64,000 nucleotides of DNA from Thalassoroseus pseudoceratinae (GTDB taxonomy: Bacteria > Planctomycetota > Planctomycetia > Planctomycetales > Planctomycetaceae): NCBI RefSeq assembly GCF_011634775.1, contig NZ_JAALXT010000003.1, positions 496,001 to 560,000 on the forward strand, written 5' to 3'. The notes beneath the pieces are model-generated. The model saw nothing but the letters and a program-made list of their open reading frames with translations. It searched no databases and was not told the DNA's origin. Positions 53,858 through 63,483 of this stretch are shown one piece after another. How positions within the stretch are numbered: the stretch's first letter is position 1; each line of letters opens with the position of its first letter. A program made the position numbers and the translations under genes.

Positions 53858-55774
53858 TTATTTCGCTGGTTTCCAGATCGCGAAGAAACCAGGATCGTAG
53901 TGGTAGGGACCGCGTGGGCTGAAATAATAGCCCCGTAGGTCTTTATTAAATGCATAGAAGGCGTTGCGGTAGAACAACCATGTATAAGGTTGGTCCTTCC
54001 AGAGAAGTTCGTGAATCTTGCGATAGATGTCTGCTCGCTTCTCACGATCGAATTCGCGTTTGCCTTGCTCGAAGAGCTTGTCGACTTCTTCGTTGACATA
54101 CGAGCCGTAATTCCGGCCGTTGTCGATCGCTTTGGTCGTGAAGATGTTCTCGGATGTGTCCGGGTCGACACCAGAACCCCATCCACCGTAAGCAGCTTGG
54201 AAGCGGTGCTCTAACATCTGTTGTTGCAAAACCGTCGATTCCAGCGGTTTCACGTTGCAAACAATACCGATGCGATCCAAGTTTTCTTTGAGCAGCGTAC
54301 AGATTTTGATTCGCTCATCGACAGCCGAACAAATGATTTCGAATTCAAATGGAATCAGCTCACCGTTCACTTCAAAGTCGCGAATGCCGTCGCCGTCGGA
54401 ATCGTCCCAACCTGCATCGTCCAGCAGCTTTTCAGCTTTGACTAGGTCCTGCTTATAAGGTTTTGGGGGATTCTCAGGAGCCATCCAAGAGGTTGGATGG
54501 AACGTGCCCACACTTGGTTGATGCAAACCATAAAGTAGATTGTCGAGAAGCTCATCATGGTTGAAGGCATACGACATCGCCTCCCGCACTCGCTGATCTT
54601 TGAAGTATGGAGTTTTCAAGTTCCAGAAGAAGTGGAATCCCGTCCATTCATTTGCGGTGACTTTGGTGTTTAATCGGTAGAAATCCGAGTCATTGGTTTG
54701 GGTCGTCCACTGCTCGGCGTTCAAGAGAAGTTCTTCGACTTCGCCTTCTTTGATTGCCAACACCGAGGTGCCTTCGTCGTCGATGATCTTGAACCGAACT
54801 GTCTTGAAGTAGGGTTTCGAGCGGACTCGCTTGCCATCTTGCTCATACCAGCCTTCGCGTCGCTTCAGGACGATTTCCGAATTTCGTTTTCGCGATTCGA
54901 TGATGTACGGGCCGCCTGTGACGGGTTTGTTTTCGTATTTGACGTGATAATCGCTGTTTTGCAGTGTCGGGTCGTCTGCGATCGACTTTTCGTAAATATG
55001 CTTCGGAATGACGGGGAAGTTGATGTTCCAAACGTTTGTTGCCAGCGATTCCTTGTGGAAAAACACGAGTGTATGGTCATCATAGGCTTCGACCCAGCGA
55101 ATCTCGTCTGTCCCGGAGCGCACAGCAGGAACCGGAACCTTGGGGTTCATGATTGTCTTGAAAGAAAAGACCACATCATGAGCTGTGATGGGTTTTCCGT
55201 CGGACCAGGTCAGGTCGTCCCGCATCACAACTTTGTCATACATGCGGTCCTTGCTCGATTGCCAGGAAACAACGGTATCCTTAGCGGCGTAAGGCTGCAT
55301 TCGCCAATCGAAGGAGAACAAGCCGAAACTGGTCAGACCCATGACGTCAAACTCAGTCGTGGAGCTGATAAACAGCGGGTTCGTGCTCTTGACGTCCCGA
55401 GAAGATTGCCGGACGATTTCCGCATCCCAATCGACTTCGTCGTCGCTTTCTGGTGGACGTCCGAGGGCATCGAGAATTTTCTCGTTGTTCTCGGGGGAAT
55501 CGTTTTTTAGCGAGAGAGCTTCTTCGACCGTGGCGATTCGTTCTTTCTGAGCCCAGTACTCTTTGAGCAACTGTTGGCCATCCATCACGGGGCGGTCTTC
55601 CCACTCCGCGGTTTTGTCCAACTCAGCTAATGGTGGGGCGTCGAAATCTTCGAGCAGTACTGCCGACGGGTCGTCACCGTCAACATCGTCATCCGAGGAG
55701 CGGCTACAACCGTTTCCGATTAGTAAGACCCCGACTGCCAGAAACAGTCCCCACTGACGCCATTCGCTCATCAT
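53858..55774 (-). CDS. Peptide-type ABC transporter substrate-binding lipoprotein
   Basis: The sequence starts with a lipoprotein signal (LAVGVLLIGNGC), then a ~570-residue SBP_bac_5 (DppA/OppA/YejA-type) domain: DDLTWSDGKPITAHDVVFSF, NKPVTGGPYIIESRKRN, RVREAMSYAFNHDELLDNLL and WGSGVDPDTSENIFTTKAID. It binds peptides or related solutes outside the inner membrane. At ~639 residues it is longer than DppA and closer to YejA. The tandem ATGs at 55774/55771 give the lipobox the right distance; the upstream frame to 55852 has no signal features. It is the first gene of a three-gene importer set. Confidence 0.9.
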   Translation of the reverse strand: MMSEWRQWGLFLAVGVLLIGNGCSRSSDDDVDGDDPSAVLLEDFDAPPLAELDKTAEWEDRPVMDGQQLLKEYWAQKERIATVEEALSLKNDSPENNEKILDALGRPPESDDEVDWDAEIVRQSSRDVKSTNPLFISSTTEFDVMGLTSFGLFSFDWRMQPYAAKDTVVSWQSSKDRMYDKVVMRDDLTWSDGKPITAHDVVFSFKTIMNPKVPVPAVRSGTDEIRWVEAYDDHTLVFFHKESLATNVWNINFPVIPKHIYEKSIADDPTLQNSDYHVKYENKPVTGGPYIIESRKRNSEIVLKRREGWYEQDGKRVRSKPYFKTVRFKIIDDEGTSVLAIKEGEVEELLLNAEQWTTQTNDSDFYRLNTKVTANEWTGFHFFWNLKTPYFKDQRVREAMSYAFNHDELLDNLLYGLHQPSVGTFHPTSWMAPENPPKPYKQDLVKAEKLLDDAGWDDSDGDGIRDFEVNGELIPFEFEIICSAVDERIKICTLLKENLDRIGIVCNVKPLESTVLQQQMLEHRFQAAYGGWGSGVDPDTSENIFTTKAIDNGRNYGSYVNEEVDKLFEQGKREFDREKRADIYRKIHELLWKDQPYTWLFYRNAFYAFNKDLRGYYFSPRGPYHYDPGFFAIWKPAK

Positions 55775-55999
55775 CGTTCGATCCTTCTCAAGTCGGCGTT
55801 CATCCGAAACATGACAAGAACCGATTGTGGCAAACGACTTACGACGCCGCAAGCGAACGGACCCTCACGAATCGACAAAACCGCGACTCTCAACGGCCTC
55901 GTCGGTGAGCGCGACCAGCCGATGCCGAAGCAGTAACGCGGAGCAGCGATGTCGAAGTTTTCGCTGGCTCCGCAGACAATCTCAGAACCAAATTGGGGT

Positions 56000-57241
56000 C
56001 TAGCGACGAATCATCACTTTCGATCCCACCGAGAGAAAGGCGAAAACCTCCCGAATGGATTCGTCATCAAGACGCACGCAGCCGGCCGATTTAGCTTGCC
56101 CGATGGAATTTGGTTCAATCGTGCCATGAATTCCGTAGGAATCGCCGAGATCGATCCAGTATTCCCCCAACGGATTTTGCGGGTCGTTCTGATCGATGAC
56201 CACACCGTTCGGCCCGTAATATGTTGGGTTTTCCAACTTGTTCTTCACGGTGAATTCGCCCACCGGCGTGGAATGATCTTTGCCAATCCCGACGCGGTAG
56301 CGTTTGACGACAAAACCGTGATGCTCGATGGTTAGCTCGAAACGACTAAGGTCCACAACGGCACCAAACGGGCCTTTGATGACCTTCAAACGCTGTCCCG
56401 GACGAATACGGCGAGGGTCGGTCTGGTTCAACTCTGCCAGATAGGACCATGGGACGTGGTACAACTTTGCAATGTGACCAAGATTGTCGCCCGACTGAAC
56501 GACATAAGGTTTCATAAAGTGCGGCTGAGATTGGAAGTAAATGGTTTGCGACGTTCGATCGACTCGCGATTGCAAGGCGTCACGCCATTCGGGATGGTCC
56601 CAATAAAGCTTGGAAAGTTCCTTGTGGGCGGCGATCAACTCTTGAGGCCCGCCCTTGGTCAGTAATTCATCGACGCGGGCCAAGATCGGTTGGGCGGCAT
56701 CGAAACCGGGCGGCATGGCGACCGGCAATTGCGCAGGCGGTTTGTTGACGATTTCGTTTTTCGGCTCGATCGCATTCGAGACCGGTTTGGTTGGTTCTTC
56801 TGTCGAGACGGTGCGGATTGGCGCATCACTGGACGAAATCGGTTGGAAGTCGTCGACATGAGCCAAGCGACGCGGTTCCACGGGTGCTGCCGGCGTAGTG
56901 CGGGTGAACGGCGGCGGCTCGGAGCTGGTGTTTGGTCGCGAAGGAACCAGAGCCGTATCCACAATCTGATCGGCTGGGATTTCTGGTTCCTGTTGCAGGG
57001 CAAACAGGGCGTTCTCGTCGGCCAAATTGAGGTCTTCGAGATGCCGAGACTGCGACGCTTCTTCAGTGTCGTTAACCGACTCGAAGCCAGGTTTTGGCCC
57101 GGCGTCGGTGGTTTCGACCTCGCTGGTGGGTAACCACTGAAATTGCCAAGCAGCGATGAAAACCATCGACGCAAACGCTGTGACCCAAATGGCGATCGAT
57201 GCGAACGATCGCGAACGATTCGCTTGCTGCAAACCGGGCAT
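56000..57241 (-). CDS. LysM-containing L,D-transpeptidase (YkuD family)
   Basis: An N-terminal hydrophobic anchor (IAIWVTAFASMVFIAAW) is followed by a long Pro/Glu-rich linker. A LysM peptidoglycan-binding domain lies at ~245-290 (YVVQSGDNLGHIAKLYHVPW, then RRIRPGQRLKVI), and a YkuD catalytic domain at ~295-412. The catalytic His and Cys are in SYGIHGTIEPN and SAGCVRLDDESIREV, the family signature. L,D-transpeptidases make 3-3 cross-links or attach proteins to peptidoglycan, so the gene supports a peptidoglycan wall in this organism. It diverges from the TolQ-like cassette across 345 bp. Confidence 0.9.
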   Translation of the reverse strand: MPGLQQANRSRSFASIAIWVTAFASMVFIAAWQFQWLPTSEVETTDAGPKPGFESVNDTEEASQSRHLEDLNLADENALFALQQEPEIPADQIVDTALVPSRPNTSSEPPPFTRTTPAAPVEPRRLAHVDDFQPISSSDAPIRTVSTEEPTKPVSNAIEPKNEIVNKPPAQLPVAMPPGFDAAQPILARVDELLTKGGPQELIAAHKELSKLYWDHPEWRDALQSRVDRTSQTIYFQSQPHFMKPYVVQSGDNLGHIAKLYHVPWSYLAELNQTDPRRIRPGQRLKVIKGPFGAVVDLSRFELTIEHHGFVVKRYRVGIGKDHSTPVGEFTVKNKLENPTYYGPNGVVIDQNDPQNPLGEYWIDLGDSYGIHGTIEPNSIGQAKSAGCVRLDDESIREVFAFLSVGSKVMIRR

Positions 57242-57586
57242 GGCCCGTCCCTCCGTGAACCGGACGACTCTAAATACTTGTCCAATACGCCGCTTACTGC
57301 GTGCGGCCGGGACTTTAGCACAGATCGAAAATTGGCTCTACAGGGAAATTTTGAGCCGTCCGCATGTGTCATCGGGAATTTTGAGTGCGGTAAGTGTTTC
57401 TCAGTCCGGCATGATGCGGGCAAGTTGCTCGCGGAAAAACGGTTTCAACTTGGGTGATTTAGGAAGACGTCAAGGATTGCGGGGAACCGTTTCAACCGGA
57501 ATATTCGCTTCGAATCAACTCACCGGCAAAATCGGTCGATCAATTTGGTTAGGGACCGACTTGGTTGCTTCTTCGGAGCGAAATGT
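57242..57586. other. Divergent intergenic region, L,D-transpeptidase and TolQ-like cassette
   Basis: A 345-bp non-coding stretch that must hold both promoters. Small open frames on both strands have no conserved features. I found no clear hexamer pair or hairpin. Confidence 0.45.
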
Positions 57587-58996
57587 ATGACTACTTCCGA
57601 ACGTGCCTCAATAAACGCCGATCTATACACACGCCATCGGAAGACTGGTTTGTTTTCGACGCTGTTGAATCAGCCGTTGCTCTGGGGAGCGGCGTTAACG
57701 GTTGGGGTTTATCAGGCCATCCCGTATTTGCCAGTTTATCGGGGTATGGCGGAACGCTACCTGTGCGGCCACCCGTTGGAATACGCGATCATGGCGTTGT
57801 TCTGCACGGGCATGGCGACGCTGTTGATCAAGGCGTTGCGTCTCGTCGGCGAACGAGCCGCGATCTCGGCGCGACCGTTCTCGCAGGACAACGCTGCGAA
57901 TACGGGTTCGCCGTTGGATGCCCGTTTGAAATTGGAACGGGCCATCGATTTCCTACCACAGCGGTGGCGAAATACGCACTTGGCGAATCGCCTGGTGGAC
58001 GTCGCGGAGTATCTGCACAGCCGTCCGAACGGCCAGGGTTTGGAAGATCACCTCAAGTATTTGGCCGACCAGACCAGCGATCGCGTCCACGAGAGTTACG
58101 GTTTGGTGCGGACAATCAGTTGGGCCGTACCGATCATCGGATTCTTGGGCACAGTGATCGGGATTACGTTGGCGATTGCGAATGTCACACCGGAACAACT
58201 CGATACGTCTCTGAGTGCCGTCACTGGCGGTTTGGCCGTTGCCTTCGATACCACCGCGTTGTCACTGGCGTTGTCGTTGGTTTTGGTTTTCGGGTATTTC
58301 CTTGTCGAGCAATCGGAACAACGCGTCTTGGCACAGGTCGAAGACATCGGCAATCGTCGGTTGGCTCCTTTATGTGTGACGCCGGGAGGAACAACCGGCA
58401 ACGAATTCATGGACGCACAACACTCGGCGTCCGCCAAAATTGCGACGCAAACCGAGGAACTGTTGAATTGGCAAGCTCAACTGTGGCAGGAATCGTTGGA
58501 ATCCATGCGTGATCGCTGGACCGAATCCGTCCAGCATCAACAGAACCACTTCAACGAATCCCTTTCACAAGGCATGACAGCCACTCTGGCGGACCACGAA
58601 GAACAACTTCGCAGCGTGCGAACCGAGTTTCTCGATTCGTTCCGCACCGTGGCCGAGCAATTGAAGCAAGTCATGGCGGAGTTCCGGGAATCGCAATCAA
58701 CCTTGTTCGCCCAGTCCGCCCAGCACAGCGAGCAAATTTGCCAACGTGGCGAGCAAGCGATCGACGTCTTGCGGTCTGATCTGAATCGTCAGGTCGATAT
58801 GCTCGGCGATCAGAAGGATGTGCTGTTGCAGGTCGTGACCCAGGAAACCGAATTGAGTCGCCTGCAAGATCGGCTGACCGAAAACCTGGAAGCACTGCGA
58901 ACAACCGAAGCGCTCGAGGAGACGATTCACAGTCTCAACGGTGCCGTTCACATGCTGACGGCCCGTGTTCGCCCCAGTGACCGCAAAGCCGCGTGA
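57587..58996 (+). CDS. MotA/TolQ/ExbB-like proton-channel protein with a long coiled-coil tail
   Basis: From the ATG at 57587 (469 residues) there are TM helices at ~30-50 and 65-85. The conserved TolQ/ExbB/MotA segment follows: TM3 SWAVPIIGFLGTVIGITLAI (~178-198) and TM4 GGLAVAFDTTALSLALSLVL (~214-233). The remaining ~230 residues are cytoplasmic and predicted coiled coil (for example ETELSRLQDRLTENLEALRT), much longer than in TolQ or ExbB. Such proteins form the ring of proton-driven motors. Two single-pass ExbD-like proteins follow. The long tail is reminiscent of ZorA-type motors, but no Zorya genes are nearby. Its start overlaps a short out-of-frame ORF that is not a gene. Confidence 0.85.
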   Translation: MTTSERASINADLYTRHRKTGLFSTLLNQPLLWGAALTVGVYQAIPYLPVYRGMAERYLCGHPLEYAIMALFCTGMATLLIKALRLVGERAAISARPFSQDNAANTGSPLDARLKLERAIDFLPQRWRNTHLANRLVDVAEYLHSRPNGQGLEDHLKYLADQTSDRVHESYGLVRTISWAVPIIGFLGTVIGITLAIANVTPEQLDTSLSAVTGGLAVAFDTTALSLALSLVLVFGYFLVEQSEQRVLAQVEDIGNRRLAPLCVTPGGTTGNEFMDAQHSASAKIATQTEELLNWQAQLWQESLESMRDRWTESVQHQQNHFNESLSQGMTATLADHEEQLRSVRTEFLDSFRTVAEQLKQVMAEFRESQSTLFAQSAQHSEQICQRGEQAIDVLRSDLNRQVDMLGDQKDVLLQVVTQETELSRLQDRLTENLEALRTTEALEETIHSLNGAVHMLTARVRPSDRKAA

Positions 58997-59147
58997 CGGT
59001 TTCAGTATTGCTTCGGAATCGTGTGCCGCGGCTCGGGTGTGAGCCGTGTTGGTGGGACTCACGTTGCTCGGCACGGCCAACAGGTCGGTGACGCATCGGG
59101 TATACAGTGAGACATTTGAACTCGAACGGTGAAAGTCGGTTGCCCAA

Positions 59148-61358
59148 ATGAGCCGCTCGAAAAGCAACACCGAATCGGTTTCATTGTTTCCATTTCTCGC
59201 GGTGCTTGTCTGTGCGATGGGAGCGTTGATCTTCTTGCTGATTGTCACGACCCGCCGAATTCGTCACCAAGCCATTGCCAAAGTGGAAGCACAACGGGAA
59301 GCCGAACTTGAAGCGGCTTCCGCTGCACAACCGAAAATTGTTCCGGTACCGCTGCCTATCGAAGAGCCAGTGCGAACCGGACTACCACCGTGGCCGGGAA
59401 CGGTAATTCTAGGAAACGTGCAACCGACCCCGTTCGATGTACCGCTTCCACAAGCCGAACCGGAACCGCCCCGCGAATTGCCACCACCACCGCCGATCGA
59501 ATGGTTCATCCGTCGGCCTGATCCGCCGGATCCGAACATTTCTCTGCGAGAGAAACTCAAGGAACTCCAGGGACTCCGGAAGGCTTGGCAATCAGAAGTG
59601 GCTCGCCGAGCGGACAAATCCGAGCAATTCGTGGCACGACGAAAACAGATCGACTCGGAAGTCGAGAAACTCGAAAAGTCCCTTCAGGTGATCGAAGCCA
59701 CCGCGTCCGCGGATGCACAACTTGCCAATGAATTGGCGGCTCGCATTGAGCGGGTCCGTGGGCAACTGGCCAAGACGGATCAGCAAATCGCGGCGACGCG
59801 ACGAGTTGCGGCTAACTCACCGACGAAGTTTGCGATCACGCCGTTCGATGGCCGCACGGGAACGAATATGCGACCCGTGTTAATCGAGCTGACCGGACAA
59901 GGCGTGCGATTCGTGCCGGAAAACGTCGCGCTGACTCCCGAACAATTCGAGGGCTATACGAACGAGGTCAATCCATTACTCGCGGGAACAAAGGCGCTCC
60001 TGGAATACTGGTCGGAACTTAGTCGACGATCCGGCGGTGCCGAACCGGAACCGTACGTAATGTTGATCGTGCGACCAAGCGGGGCGGAATTTTTTAACGC
60101 ACGGAACTTGCTGGCGGCATTGGAACGTCCGATCGGGTACGAGTTACTCGAGGAAAATTTGCCGCTCGACTTGCCCGAGCCTGATCCCGTTGCCGCGGAG
60201 ACGTGTCGTCGTGCAATCGCGAATTTGATGTCGGAACGTCGGCAGCTTCGACAGTTGTTGGTTGATCGTGGCCTATCAGGCACTGGGACGGGGGCCGGAA
60301 ACGAGGGTGATGCTGGTGCTGCTCGGAACTTGCTCAGTGGAGTGAGTCCGGACGATTTCGGTGAAGAAGCTGGGAACGTCCGAAGACTGCCAGCCGGCAT
60401 GCGTGAGAACGGAACCGCTCGTGACAAGGCCGATACCTTCGCCGCCATCGCCAGTGACCGGACACGCCGCGAAGCGGGCGGTCCACCTGCATCGGGAATG
60501 GGCCGCGTGGGGCAACCGAACCACCCATTCACAAACGGCTCGAACGGACAATCTGCGGAAGACAATCGGTCCGGAGGACAGCAACCTTCACAGTCAGTCG
60601 GTCAAAAAGAAGGGGGTGGCACCCACGTTCCGCCAGCACCCACGAAAGACTCGCAAGAACCAAGACGGCTTTTCGCTGAGGGTGGCGACGTTGGGGACGA
60701 ACTCGGACAGTTCGGCGAGATCAACTTCGGCACTCCCGGTCGTTCCAATCCGAATGCGATGTCAGAGAATTCCGGCACTCAATCGCAGGACGCGAATCGA
60801 GGCGAGCAACCAAACGGCGAACCCGGAAAGTCCGAAGCAGCAAATTCGTCTGGCAATCCGGTTGCAACGAGTCCGACTCGACGTCCTTCCGGAACACCGA
60901 ACGGAACTGGTACGCCTGGCTCCCCGAGCACGAATCGTGGACAAGGCGAGGCGATTCTGCCGGACTTTGCGACCCTTTACATGCGGAACAAACTTCGCAA
61001 GACGGAACCACGACCGCATCGGTGGGGGTATTCCGATCCCCGTGCGACAATCGGGTTCGAACGGGCCGTGCGGATCGAGGTTTACCCGGATCACTTGATT
61101 GTGGGTGACGCCTTTCTGGTACGGACTGCAAAGGCGGAAACCGCTGACCAGATTTCCGTTTGGATGTTGGAAGCGATTGAACGCACGGCTCGATCGTGGA
61201 GTTACCCGCCGACCAAATTCTATTGGAACCCGACGCTCGACTTCCGTGTCGCGCCGGGGGCGGAAAAGTTGTACGGGCATTTGGACCAAACCGCGATCGA
61301 ATGGGGGTTACAGCGTGAAGCTAGCCGCCTTGAGACTACGACGGAGGGACAACCATGA
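59148..61358 (+). CDS. Large ExbD-like membrane protein lacking the transmembrane aspartate
   Basis: This 736-residue protein has one N-terminal helix (FPFLAVLVCAMGALIFLLIV, ~14-33) after a short cytoplasmic tail, with the ExbD/TolR-like F-L-x-V pattern but Ala18 where ExbD has its proton-carrying Asp. A Pro-rich linker, a coiled coil (~130-220), a globular domain with PYVMLIVRPSGAEFF (~305), a Gly/Ser/Asn-rich low-complexity stretch (~385-610) and a C-terminal domain (VRIEVYPDHLIVGDAFLVRT) follow. It overlaps the next start by 4 bp (ATGA) and lies 151 nt after the TolQ-like gene. I cannot match it to a named family; it may form a heterodimer with the next product. Confidence 0.75.
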   Translation: MSRSKSNTESVSLFPFLAVLVCAMGALIFLLIVTTRRIRHQAIAKVEAQREAELEAASAAQPKIVPVPLPIEEPVRTGLPPWPGTVILGNVQPTPFDVPLPQAEPEPPRELPPPPPIEWFIRRPDPPDPNISLREKLKELQGLRKAWQSEVARRADKSEQFVARRKQIDSEVEKLEKSLQVIEATASADAQLANELAARIERVRGQLAKTDQQIAATRRVAANSPTKFAITPFDGRTGTNMRPVLIELTGQGVRFVPENVALTPEQFEGYTNEVNPLLAGTKALLEYWSELSRRSGGAEPEPYVMLIVRPSGAEFFNARNLLAALERPIGYELLEENLPLDLPEPDPVAAETCRRAIANLMSERRQLRQLLVDRGLSGTGTGAGNEGDAGAARNLLSGVSPDDFGEEAGNVRRLPAGMRENGTARDKADTFAAIASDRTRREAGGPPASGMGRVGQPNHPFTNGSNGQSAEDNRSGGQQPSQSVGQKEGGGTHVPPAPTKDSQEPRRLFAEGGDVGDELGQFGEINFGTPGRSNPNAMSENSGTQSQDANRGEQPNGEPGKSEAANSSGNPVATSPTRRPSGTPNGTGTPGSPSTNRGQGEAILPDFATLYMRNKLRKTEPRPHRWGYSDPRATIGFERAVRIEVYPDHLIVGDAFLVRTAKAETADQISVWMLEAIERTARSWSYPPTKFYWNPTLDFRVAPGAEKLYGHLDQTAIEWGLQREASRLETTTEGQP

Positions 61359-62548
61359 GCCGCCGCAAACGCCAGTCGTCTCTTGAATTCGGCTCAGATT
61401 CCTTCTTGGACATCATCGCCAACGTCGTGGGGATTTTGATTATCCTCATCGTGATTGTGGGCGTGCGTGTGAGTCGTCAGCCGGTTGTTGAATTCAACAT
61501 TCCAACACCGGAACCGGTCGCTGTCGAATCCCTCCCGTCCATTTCTGAAGACACTCGCAAACCACCGACGATCGCTCCGGCACAGCTGATCGATCCGGCG
61601 TTGACTTCGGCAATCATATCGGCAACCGAACCACCGCCATTGGAATCACCTCCCGAACCCGTTTTGCCGCCCGCGATTGCCGAACCGCGACCGGTTCGCA
61701 TCGTGCCACCATCGCAAGAATTGCTGGCAGCCATCGGTGGAACCGAGAAGGAACTTCGCGCGCTGCAAACACGAGCGAACGAAATTGCCGAGGCTATCAA
61801 ATCCCTCGACGCTCAAAGCGCCGAAGCCGACCGAATTCGTCGGATGAAAGAGCAGGAACTCGAGCGTGTGGAGTCCGAGACGAAAGATCGTGCGGGTCGC
61901 TTGGCGGAAATCCAACGGGAGTACCGTCGGTTGGAAATCGAGTTTGTCGGAAAGCAACGCGAACTCACGGATGCGGAGCAGGAATCGAAACGTGTAGAGG
62001 CGATCAAACATCGTTTCACTCCGGTCAGCCGAGAAGTGAATGGGCCGGAAATGCACTTCCACCTCAAAGGGGGTCGGGTTGCAACGGTCCCGTTGGAGCA
62101 ACTCATCGGTCGGTTGAAGGATCAACTTCAACGGCAGAAAAGTTGGCTGACGAAAGTTCGACAGCATCAAGGCCGCATTGGTCCCTACCGTGGTTTCGAG
62201 GTCGACTACGTTGTTGTCAGGCAATCGTTGTCGCGATTGGAACGGGCTCAGTTGGGGTATGCTGCCGTCCGAATTGTGCCCGTGTTGCTGAAGTTTCAGC
62301 CGACTGATGAACTGCAAAGCGAAGATGCTCGTCAGGCCCTTTCGGCAGGTTCGGACTTCATCCGCGAATTGCGATTTGCACCGCCGGGGGCCACACTCAC
62401 GTTTTGGGTTTATCCAGACAGCTTCGGCTTGTACCGAGAACTAAAAGCGTTTGCCCACGAGGAAGGGTTCACCGTCGCCGCTCGTCCGTTGAAGACAGGC
62501 GACGTGATCACCGCATCGCCGTGGGGATCGAAGTCCGCCGGGCAATAG
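61355..62548 (+). CDS. ExbD/TolR-like protein with the transmembrane aspartate and a coiled coil
   Basis: The N-terminal helix SFLDIIANVVGILIILIVIV carries Asp19 at the position of the ExbD/TolR proton-binding aspartate. A Pro-rich linker, a coiled coil at ~125-215 (RRMKEQELERVESETKDRAG) and a C-terminal globular part (ATLTFWVYPDSFGLYRELKA, then FAHEEGFTVAARPL) follow. The latter resembles the V-R-P-D-G type strand-helix unit of ExbD and of its upstream neighbour. Length is 397 residues, compared with ~140 for ExbD. Its start overlaps the previous stop codon, so the two proteins are translated together. It is likely part of the same energy-coupled motor as the TolQ-like protein. Confidence 0.78.
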   Translation: MSRRKRQSSLEFGSDSFLDIIANVVGILIILIVIVGVRVSRQPVVEFNIPTPEPVAVESLPSISEDTRKPPTIAPAQLIDPALTSAIISATEPPPLESPPEPVLPPAIAEPRPVRIVPPSQELLAAIGGTEKELRALQTRANEIAEAIKSLDAQSAEADRIRRMKEQELERVESETKDRAGRLAEIQREYRRLEIEFVGKQRELTDAEQESKRVEAIKHRFTPVSREVNGPEMHFHLKGGRVATVPLEQLIGRLKDQLQRQKSWLTKVRQHQGRIGPYRGFEVDYVVVRQSLSRLERAQLGYAAVRIVPVLLKFQPTDELQSEDARQALSAGSDFIRELRFAPPGATLTFWVYPDSFGLYRELKAFAHEEGFTVAARPLKTGDVITASPWGSKSAGQ

Positions 62549-62564
62549 CGTGCCGACGTATGTC

Positions 62565-63446
62565 CTAATACAACGCTGTGGCCAATTTGCGACGATATTC
62601 CGTAACCAACGGTGAGCCAGCACCGACAAAGTCGAACATCTTCAGCATGCTTTCCCGAGCATCCTGACCGATCCCGTCACGATCGCTGTGAATGACCTCC
62701 AGGCAGATCTTCATTGCCTCTTCGAACTGCTTGTGTGCTGCCAGCGTCTCGGCGAGTTGCAATTGCAATTTGAGATCGTCGGGTTTTTCCGCAACGGCGG
62801 ATCGGAGTTCCGTGATGTCACCGGCTTCCTCGGCCGATGCTCGTAGTTCCAATGCCGACTTAATTTGTTGGGCTTCCGGTTCTAGAAAACCACGCTTTTC
62901 CAAATCGTCAATGATTCGCCGGGCTTCGTCGTCTTTCTCTTGTTGCGCCAGTACGCCCGCCAACGCAACCCGAATGGCGTCGTTGTCTGGTTCGAGCGAG
63001 AGTGCTTCACGGAAGGACTGCTCGGCAGCAAGTGGATCGCTCTCGGACAACTCTTGACCACGTCGCAGCAACTCCTGCGTTGGCGAAGGCCCCAAACCTT
63101 GCAACCAAGCTTTGAGTTCGGTTTCGTCTTTCACCCCCACGAATTGGTCAGCCAATTGACCATCTTTCAGTGCAAAGACGGCCGGGATGGAACTGACGCG
63201 GAATGCCTGGGCGAGTTCCTGGTGTTCGTCGATGTTGACCTTTACCAGCAGAAACTGACCGCCACCTTCGGTTGCTAATTTTTCCAACACCGGCCCCAAC
63301 GCTCGGCAGGGCTGACACCACGGCGCCCAGAAGTCGATCACAACCGGGAGTTCGTGGGAGCGGTCGACAATCTCTGTTTGCACGTCCGCGGGCGGCGTTT
63401 CCAAAATCCACGATGACGATGAATCGCTAAACGAGTCGGATGACAT
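62565..63446 (-). CDS. Thioredoxin-TPR co-chaperone (YbbN/CnoX-like)
   Basis: The first ~115 residues are a thioredoxin domain with the active site WAPWCQPCR and VNIDEHQELAQAFRVSSIPA (cis-proline). The C-terminal ~170 residues are TPR-like helices (AEQSFREALSLEPDNDAIRV, then AGVLAQQEKDDEARRII, and QLAETLAAHKQFEEAMKICL). This is the layout of YbbN/CnoX, which protects proteins from over-oxidation together with chaperones. The E. coli protein has SxxC; here both active-site cysteines are present, so it may be a true oxidoreductase. There is no signal peptide, so it is cytoplasmic. It converges on the ExbD-like gene. Confidence 0.88.
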   Translation of the reverse strand: MSSDSFSDSSSSWILETPPADVQTEIVDRSHELPVVIDFWAPWCQPCRALGPVLEKLATEGGGQFLLVKVNIDEHQELAQAFRVSSIPAVFALKDGQLADQFVGVKDETELKAWLQGLGPSPTQELLRRGQELSESDPLAAEQSFREALSLEPDNDAIRVALAGVLAQQEKDDEARRIIDDLEKRGFLEPEAQQIKSALELRASAEEAGDITELRSAVAEKPDDLKLQLQLAETLAAHKQFEEAMKICLEVIHSDRDGIGQDARESMLKMFDFVGAGSPLVTEYRRKLATALY

Positions 63447-63483
63447 GGGTTCTCAATCTTCAGGATGTGCGGGGACGATGTCT

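Noticed and set aside
57565-58512. 315-codon plus-strand frame overlapping the TolQ-like gene
   Set aside because: It is a shifted frame of the real gene, which has clear TolQ motifs. This frame yields Arg/Gly/His-rich sequence without structure.
57587-58996. ZorA of a Zorya phage-defence system
   Set aside because: The channel domain and long tail are similar, but no OmpA-like ZorB and no ZorC/D/E genes follow. The downstream proteins are ExbD-like.
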